A DNA stretch of 64,000 nucleotides from Rachicladosporium sp. CCFEE 5018 (Eukaryota; Ascomycota; Dothideomycetes; Cladosporiales; Cladosporiaceae). Both the position numbers and the translations under genes were made by a program. Each line of letters begins with the position of its first letter. Position 1 is the stretch's first letter. The stretch is taken from contig KZ111188.1 in the NCBI GenBank assembly GCA_002077045.2, forward strand, positions 62,001 through 126,000, read 5' to 3'. A model generated the notes under the pieces. It worked only from the letters and a program-made list of their open reading frames with translations. It did no database searches and was not told the DNA's origin. Shown here piece after piece: positions 1-10,700 of the stretch.

Positions 1-610
1 GTCTTCTCCTTGACCTTCTGCTCAACCTCATTCACCTCCTTGGTGTCCTTGAAGCCAGCTTGTTGCTGGTCGAGCTTCGCCTTGACGGCTGCACTGTCGT
101 CGTGCTCGACCTCCTTGTACTGTGTGGCTTCGGTCTCGGTCTTATGCTTCTCGGGGAGTGTCTCGCTGTCCTTTAGGGGCTGGACGGTGGTGTGGTCTGT
201 CATTCCGTTAGTCTCACTCCTGCTGCTGCCCGCTCCGCCAGTAGATCATGTGATCGACACTTACAATGGTCCTGATGCCTCTCCTTCTCAATCACCTTCT
301 GCTCGCGCTCCTCATGGATCTTGGTCTTGTGCTCATGCTCAACGGCGGCCGCAACCTCCTGATCGACGGTGGTATCGGTCGTGCCGGCTTGCTTGCTAGT
401 CACAGTCGTCAGCTCAAGATTAGAAGGAGCCTTGGCCGCTGTTTGTGCCAGAGGCGACTTCTCTGCAGGAGCTGACGACTCTACTGAGGTCATCGTCTCC
501 GTTGGAGCCGATGCATCTGTGAGAGCAGCAACTGGAGCTTGTGGCTCGGAGGAGGAGGAGTCTTTGCTGCCGTACAGGAAGTTGTTGATGGCTATTGAAG
601 CGGACTCCAT
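1..610 (-). CDS. conserved fungal protein with HQDHYH motif (partial, runs off window start)
   Basis: Exons 265..610 and <1..196, joined across a 68-nt intron (donor GTAAGT, branch CTAAC, acceptor ACAG). The splice restores the motif RHQDHYHTTVQPL. The start is ATG 610 (MESASIAINNF); the frame is open further upstream but without a better ATG. The visible protein has a Ser/Ala/Thr-rich N-terminal half, then a highly charged repetitive part rich in His, Glu, Lys and Gln (EHEHKTKIHEEREQKVIEKE). That second half matches a widespread ascomycete family sometimes annotated as an allergen-like protein; its biochemical role is unknown to me. No signal peptide or membrane segment is visible. The C-terminus lies outside the window. 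Confidence 0.65.
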
Positions 611-1410
611 TCTGGCGACTTGCTGTGGGTTTGTTTGGAAAGGTCTGGGTTGAATAGAAGATCTTGAGACGAGAGACGTGTTTGAAGACAATAGACAGAA
701 AATCGAAATCAATGTAAGGCAGTTACCTTTGCACAGCAGCAGCGCTGTATATGCACCATCCCTCCTTCCCCTACCTCATACCCACAACAAGCACTGCGTC
801 ATGCCATAGCGGGGCGACAAACGAATTTCGGTCACGTATGCCATTTGGATCTCGTTCGTCTAGGCTCTCGCAGCAGCCTAGCTCGACTTGTGTCCCACGA
901 ACCAGTTCGGCGGACCGCAGCAGCGCGAAGAATACGCGTGAGGTGAGCTGCTCACTGGCTGTGGCTGAGGTAGAGTTCACTGCTAGAGCGAGTGGCGCGT
1001 CACTGAGCATGTGATCGTCAGATTCGTAGTGTGTGCTTTTCAAATGCTGTCAAAGCGGAGCCCTGGCCGAGGATCAAGTGTTGAAGGACGGACAGGAGAG
1101 TGTCTGCTCAAGGCTTTGGCAAAGATCTGGAGTCGGACCCGTAGCTACGAGAAGTCGAATTGTTGAAGTAGCCGAGAGAAAGCTGTTCTTTCGAATCCCG
1201 ACGCCATTTGTCGACTGTGGGAGACATGAGACAGCACCAAAATGCATGTCATCAATGGACGAAGTCAAAATCGATGGCGTCGAAGTGTGGCGTCAGAACC
1301 TGGCTGTGCTCGTCATGCGAAAATAAGGTTCATTCTCAAGTATGCCCGACATGCCCCGACAATTACGTTCAAGTCGTGTGACTGTGAGGAACAGCATGGT
1401 ATCTATGCGT
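611..1410. other. intergenic, no gene seen
   Basis: 800 bases between the start of the HQDHYH-motif gene and the 3' end of the siroheme synthase. Only short overlapping open frames without family resemblance. It must contain the promoter of the first gene and the terminator of the second; no distinct motif was recognised. Confidence 0.5.
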
Positions 1411-3123
1411 CTATACAGTAACCACCTGCCCAGCGCTCAGCATGGGATCACCACTTTCATCCAATCCAGGCGTAATGAGGCGATCTCGCAACGCATCTAA
1501 GCCCTTGCGTCCCTCTCCAAGACTGTCCAGCTCCTCCAACCCCGTGAAACCCTCTTCCACTACCCATTTCTGGGGTGACTTCTCGAGGACTTCGCAAGCG
1601 TGGCCGACGACCAGCAGTCCTGGAGGTCTACTGCCTTCCTCTTCAACGGCAGCGGTGACGTACTCGAGTGTCGAACGAATGACTCGCTGATCCGGGCAGG
1701 AGGCGCGCTCAATGACAGCGCAAGGCGTCGATGCGGGCCAAGGTGCACTCTTGTGCTCTAGCAGACTATCGCGGAGTGCTGTGAGCCTGTGCAGAGCCAT
1801 GAGAAACACCACGGTCTGGTTGGGAAGGTAGTCAGGCGGACTAGGAGCAGCTCCTTTGCGACCTGTGCCTGTACAGACCAGCACCTGATCGCTGACTGCT
1901 CGGTGCGTGACCGGTATTCGTGCAAAGAGAGGTGCGCTGAGTGAGCTCGTTATGCCAGGCAGGACTGTTGCGATGTAGCCATGCTTGCGAAAAAAAGCGA
2001 ATTCCTCAGCTCCGCGGCCGTAGAGGTACGGATCGCCTTGCTTCAATCGAAGGACGGTCTTGCCTGCTTTCACTGCTTGCAGGCCGAGCTGCAGAAACTC
2101 CTCCTGGGCTTGCTCAGCGTTGCCAGGAAACTTCTTCGCGATCTCGACTGGGGTCCTTCGGGGTACTAGCTCGAGGACACCTGCAGGCACCAGCTTGTCT
2201 GCCAGTATGATGTCTGCGGTTCGAATCGCCTTCAGCGTGGCAGTGGTAAGCAGATCAGGGTGTCCCGGGCCTGATCCGGCAAGAATAATATGACCTTGCT
2301 GCGCGCGCGCATCTAGCGTCGCGGGATTGATGAGATGTCCGTCTTGTCCTGTGCTCGGTCCCTGTGTGTATGTCGCAAAGAGCTGCTCAACGTCTGCGTC
2401 CGTGATCGCTGCTAGTCTCTTCAATGGCCAGTATTCGCACACTTGTGCTAGCCATCTCATTCGCCTAGCCTTCGCAGCCTCAAGATCTGTGGGCGTGACA
2501 AGCTTATTGAACTGCGCTGTCTGCCCTGCTCCCTCATCCTCCGCATCGTGATCCGGTGACAAGTCTGCAGCGTGGTCCTCCTCCCATATACGCCTTCGGA
2601 CAGTTCCCAGGCGGTCGACAGCCGAGCCCAGCTCGGATGGTATCGACGCGGCAATCTCTCGCCGAATGCGTGAGGCTAGCTTGCAACCCTTGCCAGAAGT
2701 GGTGACGCCGATCTGAAGAGGTCCAGAAGTATGCGTAGACAGCAGTGTGAACGTGCACAGACTTGGTGCGTCCGCTACATTCACCGAAATTCGTAATCTC
2801 CTGCACAATGTAGAGATGTGTGTAGCCTGGGCGGATTTGCCTCCAGACGTGACAAACACAGCGTCAACCACCCCATCTATTTCGGCTCGGCCGAGTGTCT
2901 TGACGTCGTCGTCTTCGAACGATCTCCGGACCCAATGCAACTTATGCTCTTCCACCTTCTTCGCGAGCGTGTAATGTATGTTGTTATTGTCCGGAGCGAT
3001 AAGTATAGGCACTGCCCCGACTTCCAGCGACTTACTACATCTGGCGCCAGCGAGTGTGCCTGATCCAATGATGAGGTGCACATGAGATGTCGAGTCGACC
3101 GCAGTGAGAAGTGCAGGCGACAT
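1411..3123 (-). CDS. MET1: siroheme synthase (Met1-type: precorrin-2 dehydrogenase + uroporphyrinogen-III methyltransferase)
   Basis: Intronless, 570 aa. It makes siroheme, the prosthetic group of sulfite (and nitrite) reductase, from uroporphyrinogen III. The N-terminal Met8/CysG-like half (about residues 10-190) has the NAD-binding GSGTLAGAR segment near residue 20 and an NVADxPxLCTF stretch near residue 118 carrying the expected catalytic Asp. The C-terminal SAM-dependent methyltransferase half (about 278-530) has AGSGPGHPDLLT, KQGDPYLYGRGAEE and the VLPGITS stretch. This order and length fit fungal Met1 proteins. Start chosen at ATG 3123 (MSPALLTAVDS); the frame extends 8 codons upstream only to a TTG. 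It lies about 11 kb from ATP sulfurylase and PAPS reductase, also minus strand, so three steps of sulfate reduction sit in 16 kb. The family and reaction are well established; clustering as a functional unit is inference. Confidence 0.93.
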   Translation of the reverse strand: MSPALLTAVDSTSHVHLIIGSGTLAGARCSKSLEVGAVPILIAPDNNNIHYTLAKKVEEHKLHWVRRSFEDDDVKTLGRAEIDGVVDAVFVTSGGKSAQATHISTLCRRLRISVNVADAPSLCTFTLLSTHTSGPLQIGVTTSGKGCKLASRIRREIAASIPSELGSAVDRLGTVRRRIWEEDHAADLSPDHDAEDEGAGQTAQFNKLVTPTDLEAAKARRMRWLAQVCEYWPLKRLAAITDADVEQLFATYTQGPSTGQDGHLINPATLDARAQQGHIILAGSGPGHPDLLTTATLKAIRTADIILADKLVPAGVLELVPRRTPVEIAKKFPGNAEQAQEEFLQLGLQAVKAGKTVLRLKQGDPYLYGRGAEEFAFFRKHGYIATVLPGITSSLSAPLFARIPVTHRAVSDQVLVCTGTGRKGAAPSPPDYLPNQTVVFLMALHRLTALRDSLLEHKSAPWPASTPCAVIERASCPDQRVIRSTLEYVTAAVEEEGSRPPGLLVVGHACEVLEKSPQKWVVEEGFTGLEELDSLGEGRKGLDALRDRLITPGLDESGDPMLSAGQVVTV

Positions 3124-4560
3124 TACGTCGTTAGCACAGTATATCAACAGTGAGGACGGAGTAGAGTAGCAGACATAAGAAAAATCGCTCTGGTACTCAT
3201 GAGTATATTGGAAATACGCTATCTCGCCACTATGGCATTCGAATGATTCCTTTCTCCGGTCGATAACGGAGGCGCAAAACGTAAAGTCTGAGCCGCTGTC
3301 GGCGTTTCGAGTGACCGATGATATCTCGGCTTACCTAATGTAGGTAAACCCGCAGAGAAGTCGATGGACTGAGATCTGAACTGATGCTCTCCTTCGCAGC
3401 GTGTTGATGGCGGCAGGATGCTACGCAATCGACACACTTGCAGAACGAACGGTCGATGTTCTTTACTCGTGGTCCGATTGCATCTTGTCGTGACTGACTC
3501 GCGAGCACCAAATCCCACTCCAGGCCACTCTGAGGTTGTGCTCGGGTCGAGTTGTTGCGGTTCTTCATCGACACAGAGAACGCAGATAGATCCGTCCAAT
3601 GCGCTGAATGACCACTGCAAGACGTTGTGGAAGCATTGCGCTATGCATCCAGCCAAGCGTAGCGACTGCGTGACGAATTCCTAGGTCTTGTCAGTCGCTG
3701 GTGTCGCGTCGCGCTCCTGTACCCACAGTGTTTCGTCGACCATCGGGGGGGACACCGTAGTCGACTTGTTGAAGAGTCGGACGCCATGAGATGCCAGGCG
3801 CGTTCATATCGATCGCTGCGCAGTAGCAAGTGTCGTCGTAGGGCCTCAGACGTATGCTAGTCGCTGGCTACTGCTGTAGTGTCCACCGAAGGAGACCTCT
3901 CCGGCGATAGTCAAATCACTGCTGCAGAGTATCATGCCTGCCGACTCACGTGCGTGGTATCAGGGAGTCGGGGTCACACGTCGGACACTAAAATGTGGAT
4001 CGTCTTGAAATGATCGGTTGCCAGGTTGCTCGGCAGGAGCGCGGGAGGTATGCAGCTCCCATCAACAATGACGTCGCCGGGCAAGTGCGATCCGGCAAAC
4101 ATCTCTTTGCGCCAAACACTGCTGACAACGGCCTGGCAGTCCCCACAACCAAGACCGTGGTGAAAGCACCGAGGACGAGCAGGCCATCGAAACCGCGCCG
4201 GTCCGGTAAATCACAACATTGCCTGGGCGTCCGCGGAGACAAAGCGACACGATTGGCTTTTCTGTGGTGCTACGTCACGGCTCACACCATAATACCGCGG
4301 TGCAAGCTTTCGACACCCAGACCCAGTCCAAGCGCGGCCAACGTCACTCCCGGCAGCTCCTCAAATGATCGCCCGTCTGCATCCATCTATCCTCGACTGA
4401 ATCTGAAACGTGATCTGCTGTTGCGACTGGTATAGGTATTTCGTGTGTTCCACAGGTAAGCGCAGCCTACGACCACATGCACTGCAAACAGCAGAGTAGC
4501 TAACATGGCTATGCGCAGGCATCCGCTCATCCCCAGTGCTGGTAGCATCGCGCAGCAACA
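3124..4560. other. intergenic, no gene seen
   Basis: About 1.4 kb between the siroheme synthase start and the Sur7-like gene start, which diverge. Both promoters must be here. Open frames on both strands are short and have no recognisable domain. No tRNA was found. Confidence 0.5.
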
Positions 4561-5459
4561 ATGGTCGCCGTATCTCGTGCGTAGCTAACGACGCTCCAAG
4601 CGGCAGCAACGAGCACCACTAATACTCTTACACAGGTTCCGTCCTTGGCCTCATAGCCCTCATCGTCCTCGCCGGTGGCATCGTCCTCCAATTTCTGACC
4701 ATCCTGTCCGGTGTTTCGACTAGCACCCCATTACAACATGTCTACTTCCTAGAGTCGACAACAAATGGCATATCCGGTGGCAGCGGCATGGTGCGCAATC
4801 CATCGCGATGGACCTTTTTCGCGATCTGTGGTGCGGAGAATGGCAACAACGCGAACTGCGGGAATGTGGTGCCAGCATTGCCATTCGATCCTCCGAGGAA
4901 CTTCGGCACCGAGAACAACGTACCGGAGACTTTCATCGGGACGAAGAAGTTCTTCTACCTCAGCCGATTCATGTTCGCGTTCTATCTCGTCGCGCTGTTC
5001 TTCGCAGTCATCGCGTTCTTCACCAGTGTGCTGGCCATCTGCACCAGACTTGGCGCATACTTGACTGGCCTGAACACCGCGATCGCGTTCTTCTTCCAGA
5101 CGTTGACTGCAGCCCTGATGACGTGAGTCCACACCATGCATTTGCTCTTGCTCAACGACTGACAACCTCCCAGCGCCTGGACAGTCATCGGCCGCAACAA
5201 CTTCCGCGCTGCCGGCCAAGACGCCCACCTCGGCACATACGCCTTCGGCTTCACCTGGGCAGCCATGGCCTGCTTCCTCATCTCCACGGTACTCTTTTGC
5301 GTCGGCGGCAGTGTCGGGAAAGATGAGAGCAGAAACACCAAGAGCTCGTACTTCGGTCGCAAGCGAAGCACGCGGAGTCGCGGCAGCTTCATTGACAACG
5401 AGAGCCAGAGGCGTGTGAAAGACGAGTACGTGATGTCGAAGCATTCGCTGAGGAGTTGA
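4561..5459 (+). CDS. Sur7/PalI-family plasma membrane protein
   Basis: Exons 4561..4576, 4636..5122, 5174..5459 (262 aa). Intron 1 has donor GTGCGT, branch ACTAAT and acceptor ACAG; intron 2 has donor GTGAGT. The joined start reads MVAVSRSVLGLIALIVLAGG, an N-terminal membrane segment. The extracellular loop contains WTFFAICGAENGNNANCG, the conserved W...C...C pattern of Sur7/PalI proteins, followed by three further hydrophobic segments (FMFAFYLVALFFAVIAFFTS; GLNTAIAFFFQTLTAALMT; FTWAAMACFLISTVLFC) and a basic cytoplasmic tail. Family members organise cortical membrane domains (eisosomes) or sense ambient pH; which applies here is not visible. The 16-nt first exon is supported by frame continuity and by homology of the joined sequence. 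Confidence 0.85.
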
Positions 5460-6170
5460 GGATTTGTGCTTACGTTCGGGTAGGTACGATTAAGTGTTGG
5501 TCCGAGCAAGTAGACTGAGTGGAAAGGAAAAACGTACGGATCTCGTATTGTAATGGGATGAGGATGTTATACACACGCAGTCATGGTTGGATACTGGGGA
5601 AGACGATACCATACGGTCGAAATTGGGTTCTGTGTTGATAGCTAGGTAATGTCATCTTAATGTGTTCGGAGATCAGCACTCGGGGCGACCGAAACAAGCG
5701 ACGATGTCATTCAGGTGTTTCCTGTTGTGGCCATCCGACAGTCCACCGCTACACACTACGTCTTCTCTGGTCTTCGCATTTCTCGCACAGCCATCTGCGC
5801 ACTGCGGCAAGCTCAATAATCGAGCGTAGAACGCTCTCTCTGCTACGGCTATACAAAGGGAAGCCATCGCCAAGCCTGTTCTCTGGGTTACATCTTCCCC
5901 CAACGCATTGTACAAGTATACACTCAGCTGCCGGCTCGGTCGGGATAAGCTTGATACACGACGCCGCCATCTTGCGTCGTTGTCCCAATGACTGCGGTGG
6001 AATCTTGCGATTCTTCATGCACGACCGGCTAGATTTGCTGCACCCACGGATCGCTGAAGATATCTTAGACAGTGACAGTGGAATACTGCTCAAGCCAACA
6101 GGACCTAACACCCATTTGGAACTCCGAAAAAGATTCTGTGAGACCTGCCATCGAGAACCATATTCGAATT
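5460..6170. other. intergenic between convergent genes
   Basis: About 700 bases between the 3' ends of the Sur7-like gene (plus) and the 646-aa membrane protein gene (minus). Nothing coding is convincing. Confidence 0.5.
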
Positions 6171-8111
6171 TCAGGCGGCGGAACTAGACGACGCACTCGG
6201 CTTCTTCTCACGCTCCGGTGGCCGGTCCTCCAGTCCCGATACCTTGATGATCCCATGCTCGTCAATCGTACACCGCTCCTCCCCAAGGACATACTTGTGC
6301 TTCAGCCACTCATGCAGTCTCCCACAGTACTGCACACGCCACTCTTGGTCGTGGATGTTCTGCTGTAAGTTGCTGTCAGCCAGCAGCGCGGCTCCACTGA
6401 GAATGCCACGCGGCTCCTCTGCTAGCATCGGGTTCTTCATGGGTACGAGGATGGTGAGCCAGATCGTGAGTACTGTCAGCGCTGCGATTATCGCGATCGT
6501 GATGTCGATCGACCAGGATACTGTTGCCAGCCTCGACTCAGAGTAGAAGATGACACCGGCTTCAATTCCAGTCTGGTCGTCGGGAAGCTTCGTGAACATT
6601 CTTGTCCGCGCCAGAACTGCGTAAATCGACTGGAACACACTTGGAATCGTCGCTAGCAGTGTGCCGGTATCTAGTACAAGTGAGGCGTCCTTGGACTTGG
6701 CGACATCCAAGATGAGTTGACCAAACTGAGACGTGAAGTCGGGCGAATTGTTGTTGCCGATGTTACTTAACGTCACCAGTTGCTTTTCGAACAGCATCCA
6801 ACTGTCCGGGCGCATCTCAGAGATCGATAGTGTGGGTTCGACGCTTATAGAATCGAAGCCGGGAGGAGAGATGATCTTGCCGCTCGTCTGAGCATAAAAC
6901 GGCGTACATGCGATGACGTTGATATCTTCCAGCAGATAGGTCGACAGTGTCGAGTAACGACCTGCTAAAAAGCCAATGCGACTGGTCCCACTACCTTCTG
7001 GGCAGTTCGTATTGGACACTGATGCCAGGTAGATGTCGTTACCAGGTCCGACTCCAGCAGTGAGCGAGATATTGCACCCCATGTCGAGCGCATCGAGCGC
7101 AAGAATCGCTGTGCCGCCACTTGCAGGATTCCGCGCCAGACTGTACTCTGACATGGTTCTACATTCGAGACTTGCCGAGTAGCCTGTGGCATTGATTTGC
7201 ATCTCCGTGAGGTTCAGACCAGATGCAAGGTCTATGGGGACTCCATGCTCCGCGACCGCGTAAGCACCATCTGTCCACTTTGGCCACTTACCACCATACA
7301 CTCGTACTGCAGCGACGATGCCAATGATAGGAGCGTAGTCGACGATGGCTGGAAGACTGGACGCATTGTATGTTGACAGAACAGGAAAGTTCTTGTCCGT
7401 TACAAAAGGCGGGTATATTGGCTGGAACAAGTGCGCAGCAATAGGCACAAGCACAATAGTCGTCAGGAAGGACAAGAAGGCACCAAATCCGAGTGTCATA
7501 TTACGGTTCTTCCAAGCTGGCCAGTACTTATAGAAAGCTGGGTAGCGTCTATAGTCGAGACACACCGTACGGTCAATCGACCCGCCCTCCAGGAGATTTC
7601 GATACGGTAGCTCCTCTGAGTAGGCGCCCACGATCGCTGCGAAGCCGAGTGAAAATAGGGTCATCAGAAATGCCGGGAGAGAAGTCCAGAGGAATGCCTT
7701 GCTGAAGGTCTGCCGAACGTGCAGAGAATTGACACCGAGTGAGAAGTCAAAGTCTCCGCCGATTGCCACGAATCCCTTCCAACGATTGGAAAGGACCAGT
7801 AGAATAACAAGAGCGGCTATTAATCCGATCTCGACCACAATCATCGACAGTAAGGACACCCAGTGCAGTGGCTTCGCTCGCCACATATTTGATTGATCTC
7901 TATGCAAAGTGTCGGCGACGTGGCCTTCATTTATGCGCTGCTCAGGAGGCATGAGTGGTATTTCAGATCTTACTGGGGTTGAGGCTCGACTGTTGCGGAG
8001 CGAAGATCGGTGCGCTGGCGGTATGTCCATTGCTTCATGCGCATTCCCGGACTGGTCAGTATTGGTAGTTTGCAGGCGAGGAGAGTGTTCGCCCGATTCC
8101 GTTGTCTGCAT
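6171..8111 (-). CDS. multi-pass membrane protein, DUF3433-like
   Basis: Single open frame of 646 aa from ATG 8111. The N-terminal about 70 residues are polar and probably cytosolic. Hydrophobic segments follow: HWVSLLSMIVVEIGLIAAL (about residue 85), a second around 140-165 (LWTSLPAFLMTLFSLGFAA), a third around 210-230 (LGFGAFLSFLTTIVLVPIAA), then a long extracytosolic domain with several cysteines and NxS/T sequons, a last membrane segment (ITIAIIAALTVLTIWLTIL, about 550) and a polar tail ending in a Ser/Ala run. The WRAKPLHW entry into the first helix and the general plan resemble fungal DUF3433 proteins, whose function is unknown. A 5' exon upstream of 8111 cannot be excluded. Confidence 0.75.
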   Translation of the reverse strand: MQTTESGEHSPRLQTTNTDQSGNAHEAMDIPPAHRSSLRNSRASTPVRSEIPLMPPEQRINEGHVADTLHRDQSNMWRAKPLHWVSLLSMIVVEIGLIAALVILLVLSNRWKGFVAIGGDFDFSLGVNSLHVRQTFSKAFLWTSLPAFLMTLFSLGFAAIVGAYSEELPYRNLLEGGSIDRTVCLDYRRYPAFYKYWPAWKNRNMTLGFGAFLSFLTTIVLVPIAAHLFQPIYPPFVTDKNFPVLSTYNASSLPAIVDYAPIIGIVAAVRVYGGKWPKWTDGAYAVAEHGVPIDLASGLNLTEMQINATGYSASLECRTMSEYSLARNPASGGTAILALDALDMGCNISLTAGVGPGNDIYLASVSNTNCPEGSGTSRIGFLAGRYSTLSTYLLEDINVIACTPFYAQTSGKIISPPGFDSISVEPTLSISEMRPDSWMLFEKQLVTLSNIGNNNSPDFTSQFGQLILDVAKSKDASLVLDTGTLLATIPSVFQSIYAVLARTRMFTKLPDDQTGIEAGVIFYSESRLATVSWSIDITIAIIAALTVLTIWLTILVPMKNPMLAEEPRGILSGAALLADSNLQQNIHDQEWRVQYCGRLHEWLKHKYVLGEERCTIDEHGIIKVSGLEDRPPEREKKPSASSSSAA

Positions 8112-8201
8112 CCTAGTGGTAAGGCACGGCCGTGTGAGAGTACCTCGGAAGCTGAGTCCTTTGAAGTCGCTAGAACCTTGCGCGATAGACTTCGCGCGCG
8201 G

Positions 8202-8390
8202 TCAGGGGTTGACGACGAGTGTCTGTGGAAGGGTGACAACGTTAATGGAAAGCGTTTGAGACAGTACTTGCGGTGGTGCAGCTCGGTTGCTAAGCCCAAG
8301 ACTGAGTATGGGAGTGATCGCGATCAGGAAGAGCACGAATGCCTTCGAATGAAGCATTGCATCACCAGCGTGTCTGGTGATGCGAGCCAT
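8202..8390 (-). CDS. candidate small secreted peptide (low confidence)
   Basis: 62-codon frame from ATG 8390. It has a strongly hydrophobic stretch (AFVLFLIAITPILSLGL) near the start that would act as a signal peptide, leaving a mature part of about 30 residues without cysteines. It is upstream of the membrane protein gene on the same strand and could instead be part of its 5' leader. No homologue is recognised; the hydrophobic core is the only support. Confidence 0.25.
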   Translation of the reverse strand: MARITRHAGDAMLHSKAFVLFLIAITPILSLGLSNRAAPPQVLSQTLSINVVTLPQTLVVNP

Positions 8391-8694
8391 GCATACGGTT
8401 CATCGTGGCGTCGTTAGGCCACACTAAAACGCCAATGAGCATTGCGAAAAGGCGACATGAGTACGGATCGGGGAAGGACACAGCCTCATACTGTAGAAGT
8501 ACATGCAGGCGTGGGAGCTGGAAACGCTCACGCCATGCTTGCCTGATCCCGCGTGTGGCGTGAGGCCTGCAAGCCTCATCACATTTCCTTGGCGTCTTTA
8601 CACGAGATCGGTGGGCTCGCCGGCTCGTCTTTCTCCTTAATGCAACTCTTCGTCCTTTCCCTGTACCATCGAACGTACTCTAGTGGTAAGCAGA

Positions 8695-9539
8695 ATGCTT
8701 GGACTCAGTACGATCGGAATTTTAGCAGTCATTTTTGCGACACTCAATGCCCAGAACAATCTCGATGATGTGACGTGTATTGGATCGCTTACGACAGCAC
8801 CCAGTTGCAACTCCTACAACAGCATACTTACCGCGTGTGACTCTTTGCGAGGCTCCGCAGCGGCATCATGCTACTGCCCGCAAACTGTCCTGAACGCGAT
8901 TGCAGGGTAAGATGAAACCAGCCCGCAAGCACGAGACAGTCCACTCAGATGCTGCGTAGATGCCAGGAAGAATTTCGCCTCTGCTACATGGGTTATGACT
9001 TCGATGCTGACTTTACCGGCACATCTGGTTTATTCTCCATTTGGCATTCAGCATGCGATGGCACGGTCACGTACGTCCCAACAACGCCTGTGCTCTCCAG
9101 TCTTTCGATGACTGGGGACGAACGGAACTGCCTCAGTGCAGAAAGCTACTGCAGCGCTTTGGGTCAATCGACGAACGAGTGCAAGTCGTCTAGCCAAGAG
9201 AGCCTTCAAGCGTGCTATTGCCAGAGTACAGTCCTGGACCTAGCGTCTCGATGTCAGATCGGAGGAAGCGTCTCATGCCTTTTCAAAACTCCGATCGAGA
9301 CTGAATTGTTCTCATATAAGCAGTGTCGATCTGCTACAGAAATGTCGACGACGACAGCTGGCGCACCCAGTACGGCGTCCGCGCTGTCGACAAAGATCAG
9401 CAATAGCGCATCGCCAGTCTCCAGTGTTTCGCAAGCGACTCCGACCCAGTCGAGCGGTGGCTGTGACTTGCATGGGGAAGTGACATGGAAAGTCGCTGGT
9501 CGTCTAGCGGCCAGTCTAGCGGTCTTACTCCTAATGTAG
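8695..9539 (+). CDS. secreted Cys-rich protein, probable GPI anchor
   Basis: Exons 8695..8906 and 8960..9539 (263 aa); intron of 53 nt with donor GTAAGA and acceptor GTAG. The acceptor at 8948 would shift the frame, so 8959 was chosen. The start MLGLSTIGILAVIFATLNAQ is a clear signal peptide. The mature part holds two similar Cys-rich blocks, each ending in a C-Y-C pattern (ASCYCPQTVLNAI and QACYCQSTVLDLA), i.e. an internal duplication. A Ser/Thr/Ala-rich linker and a hydrophobic C-terminus (AGRLAASLAVLLLM) after GGCDLHGEV suggest a GPI anchor at the cell wall or membrane. The cysteine spacing is not clearly CFEM. Function unknown; surface protein of ascomycete type. Confidence 0.75.
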
Positions 9540-9656
9540 ACCATGTACTAGTTTCAAACGAACGCTGTAGCATGCGAGCATCCCCCCACACTGCGTCCAC
9601 CAGGATCCCGAGAGTCATGAGGCGCGTGGGACATCCGTTGAATCGACTGAGACCAG

Positions 9657-10700
9657 TCAATGTTGCTTAGCGGGCTGCTGCAGAGGTGCACTCAGCCAGG
9701 CAAATGGTGCGCCAGATAAGTCCACATGCTCCTGCGTCAAGCTGTCGATCATTGAGATGAAGATAAAGGCGCCGCCTGCGGTGAGAATATGCCACCAGCC
9801 ATGAAGCTCGAGCAGGAAGCCTCCGGGCAAACCCCACTGCCGCTTGGTAGCACTGAGAGTACCGCAGTAAATGAAGTCGAGTTGCCACAGCAGGTATCCG
9901 ATCCCGAAGCAAGCTGCACGTGTTAGTAATGCGACACATCACGGGAACTTGGCCAGCTTACCGGCTCCGAGTACCGTCAGCCGCTGAAGCATAAGCTTAT
10001 CCCGGGCCGCAGTGACACGACTCTTGATCAGCGATCTTGTCTTGAATGCGACTACTGCGATTTGCACGACGAACGTCAGGTCATGAACAGTCTGCTCATC
10101 GTTGATGGCGTGATAGGCTGTCTCGAGTGCGAGCAGAGAGGCGAGTCCGGCTGCGAAGGTGCGCGCGTAATTAGAGCCCCGATCATAGGTCATGGCGCGG
10201 TGTACTACGAGGGCTGTGGCGACTTGCATTGAGGTGTCGTCACCTAAAGAAGTACATCAGGTCCCTTACAAGAGAACGAGGCAGTCTCTTTTGTCGCCTT
10301 GACGTACCCATTTGCGCGGGATACTTCAGTAGACCATGGAAGAGCGCCGAACAGACGCCGACGCCTGCGAGGCCGTAGTATAAAAACCGCGAAGACAACG
10401 GCGCTTTGAGAGCGCGTGCCCGGCGAAGACCTTGCATCGCATATAGGACTGGCGCTTGTCAACAATCCACAGGTCACTGGCTTGATTGGGAGCAGGCTCA
10501 CTGTATGCAATGTTGGTGAGCGTATTCACGAACTCCGCGATCCATCCCGAAACGATGTAGTCCTCTTCGCAGAAGCTGGCATACTGTTGTCAGCGTCCGG
10601 CAGGTCGTCGTTGACGTAGATCAACTCACTTCGCGCGTGAGGTAGGATGGCCGAACACTGGCACGTGTGCATTCTGGCGGTAGGGAACCGAATACCACAT
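9657..10700 (-). CDS. alkaline ceramidase (Ypc1/Ydc1 family)
   Basis: Five exons: 10630..10700, 10502..10575, 10308..10430, 9962..10243, 9657..9913 (268 aa). It hydrolyses ceramide in the endoplasmic reticulum to sphingoid base and fatty acid. The joined sequence carries the family landmarks in order: TSRANFCEEDY then WIAEFVNTLTNIAY near the N-terminus, GVCSALFHGLLKYPAQMGDD in the middle (catalytic His region), and FLLELHGWWHILTAGGA near the C-terminus with the conserved zinc-binding His pair. Five to seven hydrophobic segments are visible. Every junction keeps frame with a GT-AG intron (donors GTGAGT, GTGAGC, GTACGT, GTAAGC; all introns 48-71 nt). Length is on the short side for the family (about 270-320 aa). 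Exon 2/3 is the least certain junction. Confidence 0.88.

Noticed and set aside
5..712. Several plus-strand open frames over the first 700 bases
   Set aside because: They are antisense shadows of the minus-strand HQDHYH-motif gene, whose splice restores a conserved motif.
1185..1200. TTCGAATCC-like sequence suggestive of a tRNA T-loop
   Set aside because: No cloverleaf could be drawn around it; the same check failed near 16230.
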